DNA of 64,000 nucleotides from Straminergon stramineum. Its lineage: Eukaryota > Streptophyta > Bryopsida > Hypnales > Calliergonaceae. The stretch lies in contig OY987263.1 in NCBI GenBank assembly GCA_963920665.1, forward strand, positions 31,980,547 through 32,044,546, read 5' to 3'. This document shows, in pieces, positions 1 to 10,764 of this stretch. The first letter of the stretch is position 1; each line of letters begins with the position of its first letter. The notes under the pieces were generated by a model. It was not told where the DNA came from, made no database searches, and worked only from the letters and a program-made list of their open reading frames with translations. The position numbers were made by a program, and so were the translations under genes.

Positions 1-1223
1 TATTTCTTCAGGGATTATATTTTTTATTACAAGGAAATCTTTGATTCATTCCATTTAGATTTGTTATGAGAAAGTTATGGACAATCTTGTTTTTTGCGCA
101 ATTAGGGCATCTCTAGAAAAAATAACTTGTAGGATTCATTTTTGAATGCAATTTTTACAATTTTTCAAAAATGAAAGGTCCACATAGTTTCATTTAATCT
201 TTTACTTGCTAGAACAATCTCACCATTGGAATTACTGCATTTTAATATCATCCTACAAATATTTATAATTTAGATTTTCCTTCTATCTTACACCTACTTC
301 TACTTAATAATTTTTTAAAGAATTAAATTTATTTTTTTGTATTTTATTTTTTTATTAGACTCTCAACTCAATTCTCCACCATAAAGACTTAAATCTCAAA
401 ACTCTGTAGTGCAAAAAATAAAAAATAAGAAGGTTCAAAGGCAAATAATCTAGTCCCGCAATGTGATGAAAAACTTATTTTCTTCACTTTAAACACAAAT
501 ATCTTGCAATCTATATGGTCAAAAATTAATATTCATGCACATGACAATTTGAAAAGCAATGAAAATGTAGCCTATTTCGAATGGGAAGGAAGTATCCTAT
601 GCCAAATTCAATGTGAAAAGCCCCAAGGAGTCCTAGGCTTGTTTTGGAGGGGTTTTTTTGTGGTTTATCCCTCCCGATAGTGTTCTCGCCTTCATGATAG
701 TGTATCTGTCCCCATCGTACATGGTTCTTGTCTCGACTGAACATCGTTACCACTTGTCCACTAGTATCCTCATCCCAATCGAATAGTATTTTCGCTCGTC
801 TAGTAGCATCCTTGCCCTAACCAAATAGCATCCCCGCTTAGGTACACAAAGTCTGCTTCATATTTAACTTGTGTCTGCGCCCTAAGATCACCTAAGTTTT
901 GCCTTCATCCATAGGTTTGTGCCCATCTTTGTCTGCACCTATACAACGACATTTTTGCCTACACCTAGATGTCTGCGCCCAGGTTACTAAATAGCTACTT
1001 GTCTACGTCATATTCAAACAAGGATGTTTCTGCCTGCACCATACGTCCCTGCCTCTAACTTCTACACCCTGATTCCTACCATGTCATGTCATATAGTAAA
1101 GGTAAATCATCTAAAAAATTAACTTGGAAAATTCCAAGCTGTATAAAATTAGTGTGGTCTAGACTATCTATTTGTCTCATCAAGTTTGCCTGTCCATCCG
1201 GGATGTCCCTAAATCACTCAATG
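1..1223. other. AT-rich sequence, then a C/T-rich degenerate repeat
   Basis: The first 600 bp show nothing recognisable. From about 660 to 1080 short degenerate units recur (TAGCATCC.., GTCTGC(G/A)CC.., CACCTA), perhaps an old minisatellite or LTR piece. No gene. Confidence 0.4.
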
Positions 1224-2329
1224 CACTACTAAAAAATGATGTCCAAAGCAACAAAAAATCATCAAATTTTTGTTAATTTGGGTACCGTATCGACCATTTT
1301 TATAATATTTTGTTGATTTGGTACTGGTTAACAAAATGGTAACAAATTTTTTATTGATTTAGGTAGTGCAACATCCAAATCAACAAAAACTTCAATTCTT
1401 TTTTGTTCATTTCTACTTAAAGGAGTTTCAAATAAGTTTTTCCAATTAGGCAATGTCTAAATAATTGTGCTTAAAATTCTATGTAAAAAGAAATCTTTTT
1501 TCCTAACTGAATCATTCAAAATTCAGTGTTTTTTAAACTCAGTAGACTTTGGTGTCCGTTTGTGCATAGTAAAACAACTTTTTAGAAAAAACTTTAAACT
1601 AAGAAAAATTGAAATATTAAACTAAATTTTATCTCCAAAAATCCTTTTGAGATTTTGACTTTTCAATCAAAAGTTATGGACAAAAATCAGAGAGGGATTG
1701 GAATGGACATTGTCTTTGAAATTTTTAAAAACCCTCTTTGATTTTTGTCCATAATTTTTGAGTGAAAACTTGAAATCTCAAAAGGATATTTGGAAATGGA
1801 ATTTAGTTTAATATTCCAACTTTTCCTAGTTTAAAGTTTTTCTAAAAGTTGTTTTACTATACACAAACGGACACCAAAGTCTACTAATTTTAACAAAGGA
1901 AAGAAAAAATAAGATGAAAAACTATATAAAATTGAACTTACACCAAATTTATACACCCAATGTTATGGATGGTGTGTTGGATATAACCTTGGGCTCAACC
2001 ATGAGGTCCAAAGTTCAAACCTCTTAGACTATTGGGCAGTGTTTGACTTGCAGCAAGGCTATTTAGGTGGCCTGCCCTTGCGGCAGGGTTGTCCAGGTGT
2101 TTGTTTTTTAATTGATAGCGTGGTAGGTGCCACATGACAAATTTTGATTGAACAAATTTTAATTGATTATTTTTTCATAGATGACCAAATCAACAAAAAC
2201 ACTAACAAAGAATAGATTTTCGTTAGGTACTATCCAAGACAATGCGACCAAATCAACAACTAAGAGTTACCAAATAGAGTAGTTTTTTGTTAGTTTTTTG
2301 TTGATTTGGATGTTGCTTTTCTAGTAGTG
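1224..2329. mobile_element. 1.1-kb non-autonomous CACTA element, ATG duplication
   Basis: Starts CACTACTAAAAAATGATGTCC and ends with the complement of CACTACTAGAAAAGCAACATCC. ATG is duplicated exactly (1221-1223 and 2330-2332). Subterminal words CCAAATCAACAAAAA and TTTTTGTTGATTTGG occur several times near both ends (for example about 1310, 1375, 2190, 2240 and 2297). No transposase. It contains the foldback element 1541-1885 and a GC-richer patch at 1965-2130. Confidence 0.88.
1541..1885. mobile_element. foldback MITE nested in the CACTA element
   Basis: Nearly the entire element is two inverted arms of about 165 bp: left AGTAGACTTTGGTGTCCGTT, right complement the same 20 bases, continuing through AGTAAAACAACTTTT, AAACTAAATT and ATCC(T)TTTGAGATTT to a centre near 1715. 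It belongs to the same family as 32923-33278. Its arms are far better matched than those of that copy, suggesting a younger insertion. Confidence 0.9.
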
Positions 2330-2332
2330 ATG

Positions 2333-5300
2333 TGACAACCTTGGATAACAATGATTATTAAAGATTATGAAGTAACTGACCATTTGCAATCATTTTTATA
2401 GGGCCTTTTTTTGAACTATAGGGTTTAATTCTTGAAGTTAAGTATATTTGTACTCTTTGAACTATAGAATATTCACAAGAAATATTTTTTTAAATCTATG
2501 TCTTATAAACATTATAACATTGAAACAAAAATCTACTAGTATTTATTATTTCAATGGATGAAAAACAAATATATTTATATATGGCATACTTGCTTTCATC
2601 ATCCTTCAAAATTTGAAGGCTTGGTCTTTGGGTTCAAAGGCACTTAGTTCAAAATCCCACATCTAGGTACATGATAGTCGGTTAAGTTGTCTCTTCCAAT
2701 TTGGGTAACCACCAAGGGTACATCTTTTTATTAGGTTGTCAAGTTGGATTTTTTTTCCATCCACTATTGAAAAGTGTCCAATGCATGTCCCAACATGTTG
2801 TGTTGTATATTCTTTCTTTTGTGTAGATGATTGTGTGTATGAAGTGGCGGAGTGTGAGTATGAAGATGCTAGTTGGTTGATGGGGATGGGGTATCTAAGT
2901 TGGAGATGTTGTGATGAAGTGAGTGAGAAGCTAGTTGGAGGAGGTGAAATCAATGATAAAATAGTAAACGGTGATTTGTTCACCAATTTGGAGTTAATAT
3001 GATGAAAAATACATGCCTAATTGGTGCTTAGTGTTGTGTTATAAAAGTAGTGATTGTTGTTAAATAATTTGGATGTGAGTTTATTGGAAATCATAGAATA
3101 GGAATCCCAATTTTTGTATGTGGAGTTGGTTGGTTTTAAGTTGCAAATCCCAATTGGAGTTTGAAGTGTCTTTGTAGTGGTGATTGTTGATATTTTCCTA
3201 GTTGGAAGATTATATTTATTTGGAATTATTGAGCAATTAAGTTGGAAATAGAACCCTAATTGGAACTAGAAGTCAAATATCAATTTTCTATTGATATAAA
3301 TTCTCATTGATAAGCCTTCCTTGGTTCGAACTTATTCTACCAAAGGGTAATTTCCTATTTGGGAATTATTTGCTTCAACAAGTGACTACAAGTATGCAAT
3401 TTTGAATACTTAAAATTTGCTCAAATCTAATATGTTGTGCAAATTAGGCAAATGTCCTAAACCTTAAATTGAATCAAATTGTAGAAGTATTGTTGCATAT
3501 TAAGTTGTAGAAGATCCCCCAATATATTTTAGTAAATATGCTCACAATAGGCTAGTATACCACAATGTAAGATTTGCTCAATAAAGTTCCTTGGCCATAA
3601 ACACAATGTTCCTATATATAAGTATAGATAGGAAAATGACTTTAAAACAATTTTAGTGTAAAAAGTGCTAGAAAGATTACAAAACAAAAATATAAAGATT
3701 AAAAAAATTAAATTAAAAAAATGAATGATCACCATGCCCTTATAAGGGGACGTGATTGTTTGTTAAAAGGACTATGAATAAGATTGAAAGAAATTAAAAT
3801 AGTGCAATGTGTTTGTAAAGAATCACTTGTGTATATAAGTTTTATTAAAATAATATTGTGTTCTCATTATTCCACATTAGTTGTGAATTACCTTAGATTA
3901 GGATTTACCATTTTTTCATATGCATCTATTACTTGTGATTGAATTCTTTATTGATGATGGTGTTGAGCAAAAGCACAAGGTGCACACAAATTGCAGGATC
4001 ATAAAGGACTAGAGAAAGTTTGATTGAGAAGATCAATTGAGTGATAGAAGATGAAGTGCTAGAGAGGAACATGAGAGACTAAGCATTGTGAGATTGGGCA
4101 ATTGTTCTAAGCATTATAGATTGATTGCAATTGATCAAGACTTATCTAATAGGTTGAGTGGGACCACTGTGACATTGCAAACAATGATTAGAGATTGAGG
4201 AAGAAGCTCCGTTGAGATCAATTGAGGCTAAGCAAACAGGTGGGATCAATTCATGAACAAAGCTTGATCGGGAGCAACTCATAAGCAATTGATCGCCGCA
4301 AGAGACTAATTGTGAGCAATTCTTAATGAATGCTGCAAGATAGATGAGGAGATTGAGACTCCAAAAATGTGAGCATTGAAGCAGAGAAACAACAAGATTT
4401 TTGAACACTAAAAGAGCAAGATTAAGCAACTTGATGTGGGGCAATTGCAAAGCCTCTAACCAAGTTTCAATCTTTTGACATGGTATTTGTTGATTGGTGC
4501 TTGGGCTTGGTGATCAAGACTATATTCGAATCAAGACTATGAGTAGACAATATTTCTTAGATTTGATGATTGGTGAGGTAATTTCAACTTTCGACCTTGT
4601 TGTTCAATGTTTTTCGAACTTTGGATGGGAGCAACCAATCTCTAATTCATATTTGCATTTTCTCAGTTTCTGGCTAGAGAGATCAATATTTTGGAATTGT
4701 CTGAATGGAGAGATATTGATGGGTATGAAAATTAACCATCGCTATTGTAAGATCAAGTTTGGAGTGGAGCATATCTTAGGTAGGGTTTTGGTAAGTACCT
4801 CATGAGGAAAAAAATTTAATTACAGAATGTTGCTCTTGATCAAGATTATTAAAATCTAAGACCCCCCTACAAAGTTCAAGTGCTTAGATTCAACATCCAG
4901 TTGAACAAATTATTTCTTGAGGTGACAATTGCCTTAAAGACCAAGATAATTGGTATTGATAAGGTAAACCATTGTTTTCATGTTGAAAGCTCTACCATCT
5001 AACTTAGTCTAGTTTATGTTTAAACATTGCTAAACATTCACATCAAACCAGAGCTATATATTGGTGTGTTATTGACCTTGCTTTTGATCTCAAGTATGTA
5101 TGTGTGTGTGTGTCTATATATATATATTCAATCAACTTGTGTTTATTGAACTTACTGGTAATGGATATTAATTTAGACCTTGAATGAGAAGTTTGTAGTT
5201 GTGTGTAGTAGCAAATGTATCTCAAAAACTCTTCTCAATTTTGGAAGCTAATAGTCAATTGTAGTAACTTTTGAAACATGTCAAGAAATATAAGGTATGA

Positions 5301-5599
5301 TGTCTCCATTTCATTAGTATATGATTCTCCATTGCCTAGTGAACCTTTACAATTGAGCAAGAAGCCTTTAGAGCATTAACCCTACAAAACTAATGAAGGT
5401 GTTTTCACCACAAATGAACAGTTTAACAATTTAGAGGGGAATTCACTAAAAGTATTGAGAATACATAAAGTTGAAGGAGAGTGGAAGATTTGAAGGGATG
5501 AATTTGCTAATAGAATTTTATATTTGGATTTAAGTGAATTTTTAGTCACTTCTTAGAAGCTACATATAGTGGAACTTTCTTTTATTGAACCTAGAGGCT
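2333..5599. other. AT-rich gene-free stretch
   Basis: No recognised gene. The frame 2736-3002 and its antisense partner have no known motif. A mixed TG/TA microsatellite lies at about 5094-5129. Repeated ATTGAGNNCAATTGATC-like wording at 4020-4450 may be a degenerate repeat. Confidence 0.4.
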
Positions 5600-7569
5600 A
5601 GATTCTATCTAACTATGGAGTTTGGTCTTAATTAGAAACTTTTATGAATTTCTCATCCAAACCTATGTTAAACTTCATCTTTCTTTATTTCCTTAGATTT
5701 TTGAGTTTTTCCTAATTGACAGGGTCCTCTGAGCTCTATTTAACTTCCCCTACGAGCCTATGGGCCTAACTTCCTTACTCGACTTCAACCTTCTAAATTT
5801 GTTATTGGTCTTCCTTAATGTTCAGGCTTCTAGTTAACTTTTGTCTATCTAATATTTTTAGTAACTTTATATTTTCTTCTTGTAGCCCCTAACTCTAGCT
5901 TTCTATGTTGGTAAGACACTTGCTAATGCGACATTCCTAATAAAAGTTCTCAATGGATGAAGTTTGATTGTTCTAATCTATGATTTGGAATTGACTCTTT
6001 CTTTCACTTCAGGACTCTAATTAATGTCTTCCTCACCTTGTTCCAAAATTTTACGTCTACCTATTTATCATCCAATCCAAGTCCTAACCTTCATCTAGCA
6101 ATAACTTCTTCATTTTTTCTCCAATTTGGGCATGCCTTAGGTTTTTGGAGAGCTACAAGCCTCCTCTCTAGGTTTTTAACTTCAAAAATGACTTGACCTT
6201 TAGTTTTAGGGGCCTGAATTGGGGTTAGGTCTGGGCTAAGGTTGATAGTTACTAATTAAGTGGGTTGTGAAAGTCAAGGAGTGGTTCAAGTTCATACCTT
6301 GCAATTGATATCATTGACCATGCCCCCCGGGAATACTTCCTCCTCCGCCATGACTTCTAGTGAAATGGTCCAATTGATCGCCGTTTTAATAAAAAAGAAG
6401 AAAAGAGGGGGGGGGATTAATACAATGGTGTGCCTTTCCACTTCTACCAACCTCCACTTCTTTTCTTTCTTCCCTAAACTTCTTATGTACTAAAAGTGGG
6501 CTAACTACCCTCATTTCTATTTACAAGACTAATCAAGGATGCACCATTCCCTCTCACAATGTTGAACTACCTCTTACAACTTCTTATCCCTAGAACTATC
6601 TCATCCCTAATCTCATGGTCCAAGGTGAGCCATGGGATTCCCTCTCCAATCTCTTCCTCCTCGACTAACTCCTATCTAACCTCACTTCCTCTTTTCCTTC
6701 TTCACATTCTCCCTCCCTCTCCTTATGAGTCCCTCTTTGATCTACCTCCTCTTGAGTTGACTTATGATGGGTGCACCTCTATGGTTTGGATTTTTTTGCC
6801 TTGCTACACATTACTCTTTGTAGGTGACGGGGAGTAGGATTCCCGATCCCAACGATATTCGAGAGCCCCCAATTTCCCCCTTGAGACCCTTTACCCTTGT
6901 ATTGGATCCCTCTTCTCTGTGTTGGACTCCCCTTCTTTAGCTATTGTTAGGCTATTGAAGTTGTTGCCAAACCTGTTGGGGCTGCTAGAGCTGTTGCTGG
7001 TACCAATTGGGATTGCTAGGCTACTATCGGTATCCATTGGGGTTGTTGATACCCATCGAAGAGAATAATAAAACAAATACCAACTAGGGAAAAACAAATA
7101 ATAGAAAGGAAAGAACAAGGGGGTAGCCAAGTACTCCGGGTCACTAGTGGCTTGAATCTAGACTAGGGAATAGGTGAGAATAGACTCAAGAAGGAATAGG
7201 ACCTGAATATCCGACCAATTTTATAGCCACAAGATGATGGACATGTCAATTTTTGATGCTATATTTTGGATAGTTTTTCAAGTGTTTTGGAAACTAAACT
7301 TTGGACATAGAAACCACGGGGGGTTAAGGTTTATTTGTGAAGCGGCCTTATATACACAACTAAGATTTTTTCAAACCTTAAGGGTTCAAAACTTTGCCAT
7401 GGTTTCCACTTTCAACACACCACTAAGACTATTTGATCCTTGGGAGGTTCAAAGCTTTGTCATGATGGCAGAACCCACCAACCTTTACACGCTCTTGGCT
7501 CACTCTATAGACTACTACATTAGTATTGAGGAACAAAAGGCATTTAAAAGCCAAGGGTTAGTGATATGG
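5600..7569. other. TE-like sequence left of the CACTA insertion
   Basis: C/T-rich sequence resembling the 17.0-20.5 kb repeats: CTAAACTTTGG..GGGTTAAGG..CAAACCTTAAGGGTTCAAAACTTTGCCATGG at 7290-7400 is close to segments at 18590-18680 and 20700-20800. The small frames 6260-6493, 6559-6837 and 7234-7596 look like chance frames in this repeat. It is probably the left remnant of the element split by the CACTA insertion. Confidence 0.5.
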
Positions 7570-7584
7570 CACTACAACAAAATG

Positions 7585-8110
7585 GATGTTTTATGACTGC
7601 AAAAAATGACTGCAATGAGTCATAAAATCTCAAAATATGACTTAGGCTGAAAACACTGTAGATGACGCGCAATATGACTACTTTTAGTCATTATCGACTA
7701 GTCAAATTTTTCATGAATCATATTTGTAGTCATTTGTATTGAGGGTATACTTAGTCGTATATTGCCTATGTTGCATATATATTGACTATTTTTGGAGTCT
7801 TGACTTTTCCTTGAATTGCCCGGATAAAAGAAGAAAAAAAGTCTATGTGGCATATGATTCTATGTAGTCATATTTTTGGCTGACGTAGAATATGACTTCT
7901 ATGAGTCATATTTTTGGTTGATGTGAAAAATGACTCTTATAAGTCATATTTTTTGTCAATATGAAAAATGACTCTCATAAGTCATATGCTCTACATATTG
8001 ATGCAAAAATGACTCTAGAAAGTCATAATTTTTTCTTGATGTGGAATATGACCTTCATGAGTCATATTTTTTATTGATGTGAAATATGACTAATGTAAGT
8101 CATATTTTAG
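7585..8110. repeat. palindromic subterminal repeat array of the CACTA element
   Basis: From about 7860 to 8110 at least five units of 50-65 bp each contain a small palindrome: (A)TATGACT, a 5-8 bp centre such as CTCATA, then AAGTCATA. They are joined by TTTTT.GNTGATGTG-like linkers. Looser copies reach back to 7590. This matches the position and style of TNPA-binding subterminal arrays of CACTA elements, but with unusually regular hairpin units. Confidence 0.8.
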
Positions 8111-8719
8111 CTCATGTAGTAGTTCACATGAAATGTTATTTGTAATTTTATGATTGAATGTAGTCATAATTTTAAAAATGTAGAGTCGTATTACATGATT
8201 GTGAGCATTATATAATTACAACGAATCATAGTTTGGCTAAGATGTATTATAAAATATGACTCAAGCAATTAATATTTGTAACTGAGGTGACTTGAGGTTT
8301 ATAGTAGCTTTTGTCATAAACTACAATCATATTCCAAACATTCTAAATTGACTTGAGGCGTTGCAATCATTCATCAATATAGTTTAGTAGCTAAATAAAT
8401 GACTCCATCCAATAAAAACTAAGTACATGTGATTTTTGAGATGTACAAAAGATAGTCATATTGAAGGAAGAAAATGCAAGAAAAAATGTGATTCTTTTCA
8501 ATGACATTTATTAGTCACTAAGACACTAACACAAAACATATCACAATAACACTCCGTAAATGTATATTCCTACACATTCTAAGACCTATATTTCTTACAA
8601 AAATGTGAAGAAGTTGCCTCTTTAATGTTGTAAGTAGCTTTTGATAATTTCATTCCAGCTTTAAGTGCCTAAATATACAATGAAGGAGATTAATTTTTAG
8701 TGAATGAACAATATAGCTC

Positions 8720-9560
8720 AACCTTCAAAGATTTAAGGCAACAAAAAAATATGAAGCACAAGTTTAAAGTAGGAAAAATCCATAATGACTATATCTCTAG
8801 AAATCGTAAATAAGTATGAAGAAAGAACAACAATAGTAATAAAGGGAATAAGAACTAGAAGATGGCAAGTGTTGAGAGGTAATAATAAGCAAGAAGAAGT
8901 TATAATTAAGATGCAACAAAACAAAACAAGAGAAACAACTTAAGTGCAATAAAATGCAACAAATAACAAGAAGAAATAAGAACTAAGACACAACATGAAG
9001 CAACAAGAAATATAATTTAAGATGCAATAAATAACAAGTAGAAGAAGAAAGAACTAAGATGCAACAAGAAACAACAAAAAATGCAATATAAGATGCAAGA
9101 AATAACAAGAAAAAAAGAAGAAATTAAAAAGAAATAAAAAACACAAGTTAATATGTATCAAGAAAAAATTAAAAGTAAGAACTAGGAAGCAACAAGAGAC
9201 AAGAACTAGGAAGCAAGAATTAAGATGTAACAAAAAGAAACTAGAAGCAAGAATCAAGAATTAAGGAACAAAAAAAAGTAGGAACTAAGAAACAAGAATT
9301 AAGAAGTAACAAGAAGAAATTAGAAGCAAGAATCAAGAACTAAGAAAGAACAAGAAGAAATTAGAAGCAAGAATCAAGAACTAAGAAGGAACAAAAAGGA
9401 AGAACTAGGAAACAAAAATTAAGAGGTAACAAGAAGAAACTAGAAGCAAAGATCAAGAACTAAGAAGGAACAAAAAGTAAGGACTAGGAGGCAAGAAGAA
9501 CCAAGAGCTAAAAAACAACAAGAAACAAAATATAAGAGGCAACAAAAAACAAAGAAGAAG
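8720..9560 (+). repeat. purine-rich degenerate tandem array
   Basis: The plus strand is almost only A and G with scattered C, built from variants of AAGAAGAAA(T/C)TAGAAGCAAGA and ATCAAGAACTAAGAAGGAAC. The unit AGAAGCAAGAATCAAGAACTAAGAA recurs at about 9322, 9363 and 9442, so the spacing is about 40-80 bp. The complementary strand gives Phe/Leu/Ser-rich open frames (8733-8924, 9054-9257) that are artefacts of this composition. Confidence 0.8.
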
Positions 9561-10764
9561 AAAAATGGTGGCTAGGGTTTGAAAATCCTAAATTGGTGGT
9601 AGCTACATAGAAGTGGCAACTAGAGTTTGTAAACCCTAGTCATGCACATGACTTGCTCTAGTCATGCGAGTCAATAAATATGGTTGTACTAAGCAACTAA
9701 GCTATTTTAACAACAAAATTTGTTACAAAGTGGATGTATGTTGCAATACAACTCTTCAAAATGTTTTAAGGGAAGTTACAAGGCCTTAAGCACCTATAGT
9801 TATAGCAAAAAAAAGACAACTAAGAAAATATCATACATCAATCAAAGTATCTATGTCCATGCACTAAATATATAAAAGCAAAAGTATTTGGTAAAGGCAC
9901 TATTGAAAAACATCTTTGAATTTGAAAAAGGGATTATGTTTTTATAGTCTATATCCTTGTAAAAACATTCAAACAACCATCTTTTAATTGTAATTCAACT
10001 ATGTATATCATAGTGAGCCTCAATCTTCATACGAATAATTTTGTAACTTCTAAACGGCCCTAATATAGAGACCGTTTATAAATATAGCTTATATGACATT
10101 GTGGAAAACCTTTCTAAAAAAGAGACAAACTTCAATACATGATATATGTGAGTGTTTTATCTATGTCCTTAAGATAAAACAAACACAACTATATTTTGTG
10201 TTGTTGGGCTTTGAATCTTAAGTTGAATATTTAAATATTGATTAATGGGCATTCTAAGCAATGAACAATTTTTTTCTAATGATAAATTGTAAGTGGTTCA
10301 CATCTAAACTAAAACACACTCAAACTATAAAAGTTAGAGGTTTTAGATGGTTTTGGCCAATCTAGGTCAAAACTGGAGACTTCCAAATTCTAGTTGAGAA
10401 ATTTAAAAATTTATTAGTTTAAATTGTAGAATGTTGCAGGCCTATTCTAAAATTCTAAAAATATTTATAAAGAAATGTTTTTCGCAAAAAAATATAGATG
10501 GATGAAGGTTTGTTTTCTAATTTATTTGTCATGAGACGTAAACTCGGAATCCATTGGGTTAGTACAAAATAAGTTTATAATAGTATAGAATTTTTCTAAT
10601 TTTCCAATAGATAAACAAAATTAGAATCCTTTTAGCTTGAACATTGCATTAAGGCTGAAAGGATGATCCACGTGTTGCGTAAAAGGATCTAGGACGAATC
10701 TGGATTCCGGAAACCCGGATAGCGACAGCCTACGATCTAGAGTTCCGGTCTAGGAATCTAGGGA

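Noticed and set aside
1965..2130. SINE-like patch with GTTCAAACCTC, similar to a polymerase III B box
   Set aside because: No convincing A box, no 3' tail and no target duplication; it may simply be interior CACTA sequence.
8733..9257. Minus-strand Phe/Leu-rich frames resembling membrane proteins
   Set aside because: They are the complement of the purine-rich tandem array, so their hydrophobic look is a composition artefact.
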